Origin: Deltaproteobacteria bacterium
GTDB lineage: Bacteria; Desulfobacterota; Desulfuromonadia; Desulfuromonadales; BM103
Reading direction: 5' to 3'
Length of the DNA: 63,050 bases
Assembly: GCA_024636215.1 (NCBI GenBank)
Contig: JAGXHL010000047.1
Location: 1 to 63,050 of the forward strand
Part shown: positions 1 to 8,296 of the stretch, in pieces
How positions within the stretch are numbered: the first letter of the stretch is position 1
Layout: each line of letters opens with the position of its first letter
Program-made: the position numbers and the translations under genes
Notes under the pieces: model-generated
Told to the model about the DNA's origin: nothing
Seen by the model: only the letters and a program-made list of their open reading frames with translations
The model's database searches: none

Positions 1-63
1 GCGTGTGGCGTGTGGCGTGTGGCGTGTGGCGTGTGGCGTGTGGCGTGTGGCGTGAGGCGTGAG
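1..63. repeat. Heptamer tandem repeat (GCGTGTG/GCGTGAG)
   Basis: Seven perfect copies of GCGTGTG followed by two of GCGTGAG, with no interruption. The array starts at the first base of the window, so its true left end is not visible. Similar 7-bp arrays with other units occur at 2884-2939 and about 4931-4960. Confidence 0.95.
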
Positions 64-119
64 GAAAGGCCGTTTTCACGACGCTTGACTAAAGTTTAAA
101 ACAATTAACAAGATTTTTC

Positions 120-167
120 TTGACCAGACCATGTCTCTCCTTTATTTTGATAACGGTTTTCATAATC
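120..167 (+). promoter_or_regulatory. Promoter with Fur-box-like operator for the iron ABC transporter
   Basis: TTGACC at 120-125 and TATTTT at 143-148 are separated by 17 bp. Immediately downstream, 149-167 reads GATAACGGTTTTCATAATC, which matches 14 of 19 positions of the classical Fur consensus GATAATGATAATCATTATC. Its position at the expected transcription start, ahead of a ferric-iron transporter, supports iron-dependent repression. The match was scored by eye. Confidence 0.55.
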
Positions 168-190
168 ATATTCAACAAGGAGCTTAACCA

Positions 191-1198
191 ATGAAGCAAA
201 TGCACAAGATTCTTGCCGCCCTTATTTTAACCCTGCTGACCCTCGGAGCGACCGGAGTTACGGCTGAAGAACTGGTGATTTATTCAGCCCGTAATGAACA
301 ACTGATCAAACCCTTGTTCGATGCCTATACAAAAGAGACGGGCACCGAAATCACCTTCATCACCGACAAAGAGGGCCCTCTTCTGCAACGCCTCAAAGCA
401 GAAGGCAAGAATACTCGTGCAGACCTGCTGATTACCGTTGATGCCGGCAACCTCTGGCACGCTGCCAACGAAGGACTGTTACAAGCCGTTGATTCAGAAA
501 TCCTGCAAACCAACATTCCAGCGAATTTACGTGATCCGGATAACCAATGGTTTGGACTCTCTTTGCGGGCCAGAACGATTGTTTACAGCACGGCAAGGGT
601 CAAGCCTGAAGAGTTGAGCAGCTATGAAGCCCTCGGCGAGGCGCAGTGGCGAGATCGCCTGCTGCTGCGAACCTCTAAGAAAGTCTACAATCAGTCGCTG
701 GTGGCAATGTTTATCGATGCCTATGGCGAAGAAAAAACCGAGCGCATCGTCGCTTCCTGGGTTGGTAATCTTGCCACCACTCCTTTCTCCAGCGACAGCA
801 AGCTCATGGAAGGGATTCTCGCCGGGCAGGGAGATGTCGGCATCGTCAACACTTACTACTTCGGACGTATGATGAAGAAGAATCCGGAGTTGGAGCTCGC
901 CCTCTTCTGGCCTAACCAGTCGAGCACAGGTGTCCATGTTAATGTTTCCGGGGCAGGCGTCACCAGACATGCCAGGCATCCACAGGCTGCAATCAAGTTT
1001 CTGGAATGGCTTTCATCAGAAAAAGCGCAAAACCTTTTTGCCGATGCCAATATGGAATACCCTGTCAACAAGAGCGTCAATGCGCATCCCTATGTGGCCG
1101 CCTGGGGTGATTTCAAAGCAAGCGAACAGAACCTCGCCAATGCTGGAAAACTGCAGAGCCAGGCGATCCAGCTCATGGATCGTGCTGATTACCGTTAA
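191..1198 (+). CDS. Fe(3+) ABC transporter, periplasmic substrate-binding protein
   Basis: A 335-residue ferric-iron-binding protein of the FbpA/FutA type (extracellular solute-binding family 1) that would deliver Fe(III) from the periplasm to the permease encoded next. Residues 1-25 form a Sec signal peptide ending VTA before EELVIYSARNE, the typical first strand of this family. A Tyr-Tyr pair at about residues 222-223 (NTYYFGRM) matches the iron-ligating tyrosines of FbpA relatives. The start is supported by AAGGAG at 177-182. It is the first gene of a three-gene transporter unit behind a Fur-box-like site. The iron specificity is inferred from family and context. Confidence 0.88.
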   Translation: MKQMHKILAALILTLLTLGATGVTAEELVIYSARNEQLIKPLFDAYTKETGTEITFITDKEGPLLQRLKAEGKNTRADLLITVDAGNLWHAANEGLLQAVDSEILQTNIPANLRDPDNQWFGLSLRARTIVYSTARVKPEELSSYEALGEAQWRDRLLLRTSKKVYNQSLVAMFIDAYGEEKTERIVASWVGNLATTPFSSDSKLMEGILAGQGDVGIVNTYYFGRMMKKNPELELALFWPNQSSTGVHVNVSGAGVTRHARHPQAAIKFLEWLSSEKAQNLFADANMEYPVNKSVNAHPYVAAWGDFKASEQNLANAGKLQSQAIQLMDRADYR

Positions 1199-1213
1199 GC
1201 GTCTCATCGTTTC

Positions 1214-2878
1214 ATGAAGCCGACAAGCAACATAACCAATGGAGCCTCTTTACGAGGCTTCAGCCGTTTCATACCGCGGGCAAGCAGCTGGCAGTATTTC
1301 ACCCTGTTTATTGCCTCACTGGTCCTCGTGCCTTTATCGGTCCTGGCCCTTGCCTGGCTCGAACCGGCCTGGGATATCTGGAGGCATTTGCAAGAGACTC
1401 TGTTGAGCCGCCTGCTGCTGAACACCTTGATCATGGTGATCGGCGTTTCAGCAGGCACTCTTCTGATCGGCATCAGCCTGGCATGGCTGACCGGTGCCTG
1501 CAATTTTCCCGGACGAAGCTATTTTTCCTGGGCGTTACTTTTGCCTCTGGCTATGCCGACCTATGTTCTGGCCTTTGTTTCCTTGGGGCTTTTTGACTAC
1601 TCCGGCCCCGTGCAAACGCAATTGCGCGCATGGTTCGGACGCGACATGTGGTTTCCCGACATGCGGTCCGCGGGTGGCGTGGTGCTGGTCATGTCACTGG
1701 CGCTTTACCCTTATGTGTACCTGTTGGCGCGCAACGCCTTTCGCACCCAGGGCAAACGTGCCCTGGAAGCAGCACAGATTCTTGGCTGTACCCCTGTAGA
1801 AGGTTTCTTCAGGGTGGTGCTGCCGATGGCCAGACCCTGGATCGCCGGAGGAACAACACTGGTCCTGATGGAAGCCCTGGCCGACTTTGGTGCTGTCTCT
1901 ATTTTCAACTACGACACCTTTACGACAGCGATCTACAAAACCTGGTTCGGCTTCTTCTCCTTACCGGCCGCGGCACAGCTTTCATCGCTGCTGGTTTCCA
2001 TGGTATTTCTTCTGGTTGCCCTCGAACAGCGTCTGCGTAAACGTATGCGTTTCAGCCAGAGTCGTCTGACGCCACAGGCGGAGCGGATCGAGCTTATTGG
2101 AGCAAATCGCTGGCTGGCCACCGGCTTTTGTTCAGCGATCTTGTCAATTGCCTTTCTTCTGCCGGCGCTCCAGCTCCTGAGTTGGTCTCTTGAAGTTTTT
2201 CACGAGGAGTTCGACCGCCGTTACCTGAGCATGCTCGGCCATTCTCTGCTGCTGGGCCTGATTGCAGCGCTGGTGATCACCACAGTCGCATTGCTGCTCG
2301 CTTATTCGGGAAGGCGCCATCAAGACCGCCTGACCCATGGCCTGATACGCATGGCTACGCTCGGTTATGCTTTACCGGGAACTGTTTTGGCCGTCGGTAT
2401 GTTCATTCCTCTGGCCTGGCTCGACAACCATTTGATTGACCTCGCCCAGAGTCTGTTCGGCTTAGAAATTTCACAACTGTTACAAGGCACAATCGTCATC
2501 ATGCTGCTCGCTTATACGATCCGCTTCATGGCCGTCGGCTACAAATCGATCGACAGTTCGATGCACAGGGTGACAACCAATATCGATGAAGCCTCTCGCT
2601 TGATGGGCCTGCGTGGTCTCAAGCTGCTGGCAAGAGTGCATCTGCCGATGCTGCGTGGTGGAATTTTTACGGCCCTGACCCTCGCCTTCGTCGATGTCAT
2701 GAAGGAAATGCCGATCACCCTGATGACCCGTCCTTTCGGCTGGGACACCCTGTCGGTAAAAATTTTCGAGCTGACCTCTGAAGGTGAATGGGAGCGAGCC
2801 GCTTTACCGGCCCTGACCCTGCTCTTAAGTGGACTGATCCCGATTGTTTTATTGATGCGGGAAACGGATAAGGGTTAG
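1214..2878 (+). CDS. Fe(3+) ABC transporter, permease
   Basis: A 554-residue inner-membrane permease of the FbpB type, made of two fused BPD_transp_1 halves with about twelve hydrophobic segments. Each half carries an EAA-like cytoplasmic loop: around residue 185 (ALEAAQILGCTP) and around residue 455 (EASRLMGLRG). The length is normal for two-domain ferric permeases. It begins 15 bp after the binding-protein gene and is probably co-transcribed. The ribosome-binding site is weak, which would fit translational coupling. Confidence 0.88.
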   Translation: MKPTSNITNGASLRGFSRFIPRASSWQYFTLFIASLVLVPLSVLALAWLEPAWDIWRHLQETLLSRLLLNTLIMVIGVSAGTLLIGISLAWLTGACNFPGRSYFSWALLLPLAMPTYVLAFVSLGLFDYSGPVQTQLRAWFGRDMWFPDMRSAGGVVLVMSLALYPYVYLLARNAFRTQGKRALEAAQILGCTPVEGFFRVVLPMARPWIAGGTTLVLMEALADFGAVSIFNYDTFTTAIYKTWFGFFSLPAAAQLSSLLVSMVFLLVALEQRLRKRMRFSQSRLTPQAERIELIGANRWLATGFCSAILSIAFLLPALQLLSWSLEVFHEEFDRRYLSMLGHSLLLGLIAALVITTVALLLAYSGRRHQDRLTHGLIRMATLGYALPGTVLAVGMFIPLAWLDNHLIDLAQSLFGLEISQLLQGTIVIMLLAYTIRFMAVGYKSIDSSMHRVTTNIDEASRLMGLRGLKLLARVHLPMLRGGIFTALTLAFVDVMKEMPITLMTRPFGWDTLSVKIFELTSEGEWERAALPALTLLLSGLIPIVLLMRETDKG

Positions 2879-2883
2879 GGGCG

Positions 2884-2939
2884 GGGGCTGGGGGCTGAGG
2901 GCTGAGGGCTGGGGGCTAACCACGAACCACGAACCACTA
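2884..2939. repeat. Eight consecutive heptamers between permease and ATPase genes
   Basis: The gap reads as eight uninterrupted 7-bp units: GGGGCTG twice, AGGGCTG twice, GGGGCTA, then ACCACGA twice and ACCACTA. The unit changes but the 7-bp phase is kept. The array lies inside the presumed operon, about 17 bp before the ATPase start. Confidence 0.9.
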
Positions 2940-2956
2940 ATAAAAGCGGAGTCAAG

Positions 2957-4027
2957 ATGGCAAACGACAAAATCGTTCTTGAATTGAAGCAGATTACCCA
3001 GGCCTATGACCAGCAACTGGTTGTTAAGGACCTTTCTCTGACACTGAAAAGAGGAGAGATCGGTTGCCTGCTTGGTGCCAGCGGTTGTGGCAAGACCACC
3101 GTTTTGAGAACGGTTGCCGGCTTCGAGCCCCTTCTGGAGGGAGAGATCTTGCTGAACGGAGAGTGCGTCAGCAAACAAGGCTACCTGTTGCCTCCAGCGA
3201 AACGAAAGATCGGCATGGTCTTTCAGGACTACGCCCTCTTCCCTCACCTGAGCATTTTCGACAACGTGGCGTTCGGTCTGAAAGGGTTGGAGAAAGCGCA
3301 ATTGATCCGTCAGGCCAACGAAGCCCTCGAACTGGTCGGATTACACAGCGAACACGCCAGGTATCCCCATGAAATCTCCGGGGGACAACAGCAGCGTGTC
3401 GCCCTGGCCCGAGCGCTCGCCCCGAAACCGCACCTGCTCTTGATGGATGAACCCTTTTCCAATCTGGACGTCACCTTGAGAGAGCGCCTTTCCATGGAAG
3501 TCCGCGACATTCTCAAGGAATATGGAACAACAGCACTCTTTGTCACCCACAACCAGCATGAAGCCTTTGCTGTCGCTGATCGGATCGGCGTGATGTACAA
3601 CGGCGAGATTCTGCAATGGGACACGGCCCACAACCTCTATCATCAACCTGTCAGCCTCAGAATAGCCGAGTTTGTTGGTGAAGGGAGTCTGATCAAGGGG
3701 GTTGTCAATGCTGACAATCAGATTGAAACAGGACTCGGGATATTGAACGGCATTATGGCTTCGCCCAGCCCCGCAGAGACACCTGTACAGCTTCTTGTTC
3801 GTCCGGAAGATATCATTCACGATGATGATAGCCCGGTGAAAGCCGAGGTCCTGCGCCGTCATTTCAGAGGGGCAAACATCCTTTACACGTTACTGCTCGG
3901 AAGTGGGGACAAGGTTCAGGCGCTGGTACCGAGCCACTGTGACCATCAGCCCGGCGAAAAAATCGGCATTCATCCAGATGTTCGCCACCTGGTGATTTTT
4001 CCCGTGGGCGTAAAGAGGTCCCGGTGA
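2957..4027 (+). CDS. Fe(3+) ABC transporter, ATP-binding protein
   Basis: A 356-residue ATPase of the FbpC class. Walker A is GASGCGKT at residues 40-47, the signature SGGQQQR is near 141-147, Walker B LLLMDEP is near 160-166, and a switch histidine follows in FVTHNQHEA. The C-terminal ~110 residues have the TOBE-type layout seen in iron and molybdate importers. GCGGAG lies upstream of the ATG. It completes the importer with the two preceding genes despite the heptamer array between them. Confidence 0.9.
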   Translation: MANDKIVLELKQITQAYDQQLVVKDLSLTLKRGEIGCLLGASGCGKTTVLRTVAGFEPLLEGEILLNGECVSKQGYLLPPAKRKIGMVFQDYALFPHLSIFDNVAFGLKGLEKAQLIRQANEALELVGLHSEHARYPHEISGGQQQRVALARALAPKPHLLLMDEPFSNLDVTLRERLSMEVRDILKEYGTTALFVTHNQHEAFAVADRIGVMYNGEILQWDTAHNLYHQPVSLRIAEFVGEGSLIKGVVNADNQIETGLGILNGIMASPSPAETPVQLLVRPEDIIHDDDSPVKAEVLRRHFRGANILYTLLLGSGDKVQALVPSHCDHQPGEKIGIHPDVRHLVIFPVGVKRSR

Positions 4028-4061
4028 GAACAGCTTATGCTGCAATAAAGCCGACGGGAGA

Positions 4062-4538
4062 CTAATCGTCCGCCTGACTCCGCTTGCCGGTCATCGATGC
4101 GATCCGGATTGCCACGGCCGCAGTCTCGGCGTCTAGCGTTTCAATATAGCGCCGCCCTTCCTCAACAAACTCCGCGCAATACTTTTCGATCAAGCTGAAC
4201 AGCGCCTCGTACTTCTCCTCGGCGCAGATCACTTCGGCGGTTCCGGTGACAATCACACTGGCAAACTCCGAGGTGAAATCAGCCGGGACAACCCGACTCT
4301 GTCCCACCACGCAGAAAGAGACTTTATCGTTCGCAAGCAGGTTATCGAGCTTGTGCCCTGTCAGAGCACAATGAAAATAAAGGTTGCGGCCTTTGAGGGC
4401 GTAATTCAGGGGCACACCATAAGCCTGGCCATCGGCATCAACGGTCGACAGCACACCATACTCACCTTCCTGCAGGATCTGCATGGCGGCCTCATCAGGT
4501 AAGGCTTTATCACTTCTTCGCATTGTATCGTTCCTCAC
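4062..4538 (-). CDS. Pyridoxamine 5'-phosphate oxidase-related flavin-binding split-barrel protein
   Basis: A 158-residue protein of the NimA/PNPOx-like family. Recognisable elements are the N-terminal segment EGEYGVLSTVDADGQAYGVPL, the LYFHCA strand followed by GHKLDNL, and SVIVTGTAEVI. These match small FMN- or heme-binding split barrels annotated as 5-nitroimidazole resistance-like proteins. The substrate cannot be told. The gene is convergent with the iron transporter operon. An internal ATG six codons in (MRRSDKAL) is an equally good start. Confidence 0.8.
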   Translation of the reverse strand: MRNDTMRRSDKALPDEAAMQILQEGEYGVLSTVDADGQAYGVPLNYALKGRNLYFHCALTGHKLDNLLANDKVSFCVVGQSRVVPADFTSEFASVIVTGTAEVICAEEKYEALFSLIEKYCAEFVEEGRRYIETLDAETAAVAIRIASMTGKRSQADD

Positions 4539-4586
4539 ATAAACGCATTATTAAGGGCACTCGGGGGTCCAGGGGGCGGGGTGATT

Positions 4587-4635
4587 AGCTCCCTGGTCTC
4601 CGTCCGGGGCGAGTCCCCGGTTTCAGGGCTGTGAT
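4587..4635. repeat. GC-rich direct repeat, copy A
   Basis: A segment built around CCGTCCGGGGCGAGTCCCCGG followed by a CAGGGCTGTGAT tail. A second copy lies at 4961-5010, differing by a few substitutions and one extra G. The core GGGGCGAGTCCCC can fold into a short hairpin. Both copies sit in the 511-bp gap between the split-barrel gene and fetB, which holds no convincing gene. Confidence 0.75.
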
Positions 4636-4726
4636 ATTTCATTGAGCTGTAGTGCTTATTGAGATCATGAACGCGTGGCAGAAGACAATCAAAAACAACA
4701 CCGACAGTTCGCGTACTGTCAGACGC

Positions 4727-4755
4727 CTTACTTTTTTCAACGTCAAAAAAGTAAG
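4727..4755. terminator. Perfect hairpin with T/A-rich arms
   Basis: CTTACTTTTTT at 4727-4737 and AAAAAAGTAAG at 4745-4755 are perfect inverted repeats around a 7-nt loop. The arms are A/T-rich, so this is a weak intrinsic terminator at best. The surrounding sequence (about 4680-4880) resembles non-coding repeat DNA rather than a gene. Confidence 0.45.
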
Positions 4756-4960
4756 CAAAAAGACTGGTTTTCTCCTAGCGGAGGGCATATTCCTTCGCCA
4801 GGTTTCGGTGGATTCTATAGGATTCTGAGCATGGTATCCGGCCCTGTTCAGGGGGGCCTACCTGCAGTGCTTTCTTGAGCGGGTGGCTAAAACGAACACT
4901 CAGAATCATTGCAGCACAGGTTTGGTTTTTCGCGCCACGCGCCACGCGTTCCGCGTCCCG

Positions 4961-5010
4961 CTCCCCCTGGTCGCCGTCCGGGGGCGAGTCCCCGGGTTGA
5001 GAGCTGTGAT
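4961..5010. repeat. GC-rich direct repeat, copy B
   Basis: Second copy of the 4587-4635 repeat, preceded by a short run of heptamer-like units (CGCCACG, CGCCACG, CGTTCCG, CGTCCCG) at about 4931-4960. It lies 40 bp from the 3' end of the fetB-like gene. Confidence 0.75.
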
Positions 5011-5049
5011 GGATCGACAGCTGAATGGTTACGAAGTATTTATCTTATA

Positions 5050-5832
5050 TCAATCTTCACGCAAACTCTGGTAAGGGGTGAAATAGGCACGATAACCAAG
5101 CTTGAGAATAAAAAATGTTGTCAGGGAAACGCTGCCGGTAATCACGCACATGATGGCGATCTGGTACTTGACGGCGATCAGTGGTTCGGTTCCGGAAAGA
5201 ATCTGGCCGGTCATCATACCGGGCAGGAATACCAGCCCCATGGCCGCCATGGCATTCACGGAAGGGATCAGCGCGGCCCGGAAAGCACTGCCGACCGCCG
5301 TTTCGGAGACGCTTTGAATGCTGCCGCCAAGGCAAAGCCCCGCCTCTATTTCGTCGCGCCTTTCTCGAAATTCAGCGGCCAGACGCTCCACCGCAAGGCT
5401 GGCGCCGGTCATGGAGTTGCCGATGATCATACCGGACAGGGGGATCAGGTAGCGTGGGTCGTACCAGGGCTCAAGGCCAATCACCAGAGAACAGAAGAAA
5501 AAGGTCATACCACCGCAGCCAAACAGGATGGCCGTGCCGACCACCCGGTAGAAATGCGGCATTTTCGTCTGCACCCTGGCGCCGATGGTCTGCACCGCAA
5601 AACCGACCATGACAATCAGAATCAGCAGAACCGGCAGGGGAGTCTTCAGGGCAAAGATCAGATGCAGCACATAGCCAACCACAAGCAGCTGGACGAACAT
5701 GCGCAGCCCGGACCAGAACAGATCTTTACTCTGGCCGGCCTTGAGCAGATGGGCCAGGCCGATACTCATCAGCAAGAGGCTGTAGACGGTGACCAGGTCC
5801 CACAAGCTGAGGTCGATAATTGTTGTTGTCAT
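5050..5832 (-). CDS. fetB: FetB-type ABC transporter permease (UPF0014, iron/metal export)
   Basis: A 260-residue membrane protein with about seven hydrophobic segments. It matches the YbbM/FetB family: central IPLSGMIIGNSMTGASLAVERL, then AALIPSVNAMAAMGLVFLPGMMTGQIL. In Escherichia coli, FetAB exports iron under oxidative stress; that role here is inferred from the family. The start overlaps the stop of the ATPase gene by four bases, so the two are translationally coupled. Confidence 0.88.
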   Translation of the reverse strand: MTTTIIDLSLWDLVTVYSLLLMSIGLAHLLKAGQSKDLFWSGLRMFVQLLVVGYVLHLIFALKTPLPVLLILIVMVGFAVQTIGARVQTKMPHFYRVVGTAILFGCGGMTFFFCSLVIGLEPWYDPRYLIPLSGMIIGNSMTGASLAVERLAAEFRERRDEIEAGLCLGGSIQSVSETAVGSAFRAALIPSVNAMAAMGLVFLPGMMTGQILSGTEPLIAVKYQIAIMCVITGSVSLTTFFILKLGYRAYFTPYQSLRED

Positions 5833-6605
5833 TCCGGCACCTGCCCGTCACCTGCCAATTCAGTGGAGAGGAAAGCTCGTACTGTTGCTGTCTGCGGATG
5901 ATCAAGCAGCTGGCTCGCTGAACCTGCTTCGACAACCGCCCCCTCGTCCAGAAAGATCACGTGATCGGCACAACGGCCCGTCAGGCGCAGATCGTGAGTG
6001 ACAAAAATAATGGCCAGATTTTTCTCACGGGCAAGCTGACGGAAAGTCAGGGCCATCTGATCAGCGGTGGGACGATCGAGTGCGCTGGTCGGCTCATCAA
6101 GAAGTAATGCCAGGCAAGGCCCGATCATGGCACGGGCCAGACAGACCCTCTGCTGCTGGCCGACGGACAGTTTTCTGGCATCACGATCAAGCCAGGCCGA
6201 GTCGACGTGACAGAGTTCAAGCAGCTCCTGCAGAGCGGGATCACCGGGATCGGGCCCCCCGGTTCGGCGTAACCGGCCGGAAGCCTGCAGGTTCTGCATG
6301 ACGGTGCCGGGAAACAGGAAAGGCGTCTGATTAACCAGAGGCAGACGTGAGCGCAGCTCGGTCGGCGCAATGGTCTTGATGTTCACACCCGAGAGCAGGA
6401 TCTCTCCAGTCTCCGGTTCGAGCAGCCGATTGAACAATCTGAGCAGAGTGCTTTTACCACTCCCGGACGGACCGACGATGGCAAGGATTTCCCCTGCATC
6501 AACCTGTAGAGACGTCTTTTGCAGAACCCGCTGCAAAACCCCCGACTCGCCCGGACGACTGGCAACAACCTGTCGAGCCTGCAGTAAGGGGGTCGTACTG
6601 TTCAT
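5829..6605 (-). CDS. fetA: FetA-type ABC transporter ATP-binding protein
   Basis: A 258-residue ATPase with Walker A GPSGSGKST at residues 45-53, signature LSVGQQQR, Walker B LALLLDEPTSALD and switch FVTHDLRLTGRC. This is a lone ATPase domain of the YbbL class that pairs with the adjacent FetB-like permease. Both ends overlap neighbouring genes by four bases (fetB downstream, uracil-DNA glycosylase upstream), so the three genes form one unit. Confidence 0.86.
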   Translation of the reverse strand: MNSTTPLLQARQVVASRPGESGVLQRVLQKTSLQVDAGEILAIVGPSGSGKSTLLRLFNRLLEPETGEILLSGVNIKTIAPTELRSRLPLVNQTPFLFPGTVMQNLQASGRLRRTGGPDPGDPALQELLELCHVDSAWLDRDARKLSVGQQQRVCLARAMIGPCLALLLDEPTSALDRPTADQMALTFRQLAREKNLAIIFVTHDLRLTGRCADHVIFLDEGAVVEAGSASQLLDHPQTATVRAFLSTELAGDGQVPE

Positions 6606-7315
6606 AAATCCTCGCCATCGGTTTGCAGTCGACGCAAAACTTGCTTCATATCATCCCAGACGTCCCGCTTGCCCTCCGGGTTGCGCAACAGATAGGCCGG
6701 ATGATAGGTCGGCATCAGGGCAATCCCCTGGTAGCTTTGCCATTCACCACGCAATCGGCTGATGGGTACGTTGGTTTTGAGCAGGCTGTGCACGGCAAAA
6801 CGACCGAGGCCGATAATGACCTGTGGCCGAATGGCTGCAAGCTGCCGGACCAGGAAAGCCTCGCAGGTGGCCACCTCCTCGGGCTGAGGATCGCGATTGT
6901 TCGGTGGCCGACACTTCAGGACGTTACAGATATAGACCTCATCGCGATGCATGCCCATCGCCTGCAGAATTTTATCGAGCAGTTTGCCTGCTTCACCGAC
7001 AAAGGGTTGTCCCTGCAGGTCTTCCTCGCGACCGGGGGCTTCACCAACCAGGACCAGTCGCGCGTTGGGGTTGCCGACACCATAAACCAGTTTGGTCCGC
7101 GACGCAGCCAGACCACAGCGCCGGCAGTCACCAAGGTCATTCATGACGTCATCGAGGGTCTCCATACCAGGGGTCACGGCCTGCGGATTGTGCGTTTCAG
7201 TCCTTGCAGGAGCAGCGACCTGCTGCTCTTCAAAACCGAGGTCGGCGAGATACTCGAACTGGCTGCGGGCCGCGGCCAGGGTTGCACGAATTTCGTTTGC
7301 GAGTTGATCTGGCAT
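6602..7315 (-). CDS. Uracil-DNA glycosylase, family 4 (4Fe-4S)
   Basis: A 237-residue DNA-repair enzyme that removes uracil from DNA. The family-4 motif GEAPGREEDLQGQPFVG lies near residue 90, and HPAYLLRNP forms the second active-site motif. Four cysteines, in CRRCGLA, NVLKCRPP and ATCEAF, are placed as iron-sulfur ligands. The ~65 residues before the catalytic domain are typical of bacterial members. It is the first gene of the unit with fetA and fetB, an unusual pairing of base-excision repair with metal export. Confidence 0.9.
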   Translation of the reverse strand: MPDQLANEIRATLAAARSQFEYLADLGFEEQQVAAPARTETHNPQAVTPGMETLDDVMNDLGDCRRCGLAASRTKLVYGVGNPNARLVLVGEAPGREEDLQGQPFVGEAGKLLDKILQAMGMHRDEVYICNVLKCRPPNNRDPQPEEVATCEAFLVRQLAAIRPQVIIGLGRFAVHSLLKTNVPISRLRGEWQSYQGIALMPTYHPAYLLRNPEGKRDVWDDMKQVLRRLQTDGEDL

Positions 7316-7378
7316 ATTCAGTGACTAAATCCTTTTAGTGGGTATATTATTCGCTGGAAGGTAGGGTACAATCATCCC

Positions 7379-8296
7379 ATGAAATGGTTCATCCCTGCAA
7401 TTCTGATCTCTGCTGCACTACTCCTCTTTCCCTCCGCAGCTCTGGCCTGGGGGATCGGCGTTCATTTGCAGACCGGCGCCTGGATTCTCGACAACCTGGC
7501 CCAACTTCCGGCGCATTTGAGAACGCTGCTCGCAGCCTATCCCAACGACTACCTCTACGGCTGCATCAGCGCCGATATCACCCTCGGCAAAAAATACACG
7601 CACTACCTGCGACACTGCCACTCCTGGCGCATGGGACGCAAGATCCTCGCACAGGCCAGCACAGACCCTCATCAAGCCTGTGCCTACGGTTATCTCAGTC
7701 ACCTTGCCGCCGATACCGTAGCCCACTCCTACTTCGTGCCCTTCAAACTGATGCGCACCTACAACACGGTGCTCCTCAAACACGCTTATTGGGAAATGCG
7801 CTTTGAGGCCCATGTCTCACCGGAGATCTGGCCCCTGGCACGATCGATCGGCCGCAAAGATTTTTCGGAGAATGATAAACTGATGCGTGGCATCCTGGCC
7901 GACACCATTTTCTCCTTCGGAACCAACAAAAGACTTTTCAACTCTCTGCTGCTGCTCAACCGCTTGCAGCAATATCAGAAAGTTCTGCGATCCCTGGCCA
8001 ACACGTCCAAATGGGCAATCAGTGAGCAAGACCAGCAAGATTACCTGGGACTGACCAATCAGGCCACACTCAGCTTTCTACAGGACATCGACCGGAGCCC
8101 CTTCTGCAATGCCGATCCAACCGGTGAGCGCGCCCTGAATACCGCTGTCATGATACGCAAGAACCTGAATACGCTCTGGCTCGATGGCAAATTGCGTGAG
8201 AGTGATGCGGAAGAGATGCTCCGCGTCATCAAAGCCAGGCTCAAGGAAGGCATCTGTCAGCCTGATGACCTGCTGACGCTACTTTCGGAGACCTGA
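7379..8296 (+). CDS. Zinc-dependent phospholipase C-like secreted protein
   Basis: A 305-residue protein with a signal peptide (residues 1-23, ending AALA) followed directly by WGIGVHLQTG, matching the Trp and His that begin the mature zinc-dependent phospholipase C / S1-P1 nuclease fold. A second metal-ligand cluster is GYLSHLAADTVAHSYFVP near residues 101-118. Substrate and true enzymatic activity are unknown; many members are annotated only as family proteins. Its last 18 bp overlap the 3' end of coaBC on the other strand. Confidence 0.78.
   Translation: MKWFIPAILISAALLLFPSAALAWGIGVHLQTGAWILDNLAQLPAHLRTLLAAYPNDYLYGCISADITLGKKYTHYLRHCHSWRMGRKILAQASTDPHQACAYGYLSHLAADTVAHSYFVPFKLMRTYNTVLLKHAYWEMRFEAHVSPEIWPLARSIGRKDFSENDKLMRGILADTIFSFGTNKRLFNSLLLLNRLQQYQKVLRSLANTSKWAISEQDQQDYLGLTNQATLSFLQDIDRSPFCNADPTGERALNTAVMIRKNLNTLWLDGKLRESDAEEMLRVIKARLKEGICQPDDLLTLLSET

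Noticed and set aside
4613..4620. Type I CRISPR-like direct repeats at 4587 and 4961
   Set aside because: Only two copies 370 bp apart with no regular spacing; better seen as a duplicated GC-rich repeat.
4675..4878. 67-residue frame with SKQKDWFSPSGG
   Set aside because: It sits on the A/T hairpin and non-coding repeat between split-barrel and fetB genes; no start signal.
4909..5901. 330-residue open frame opposite fetB
   Set aside because: It lies antisense to a clear fetB gene, is rich in Gln/His/Gly from codon shadowing, and starts in repeat DNA.
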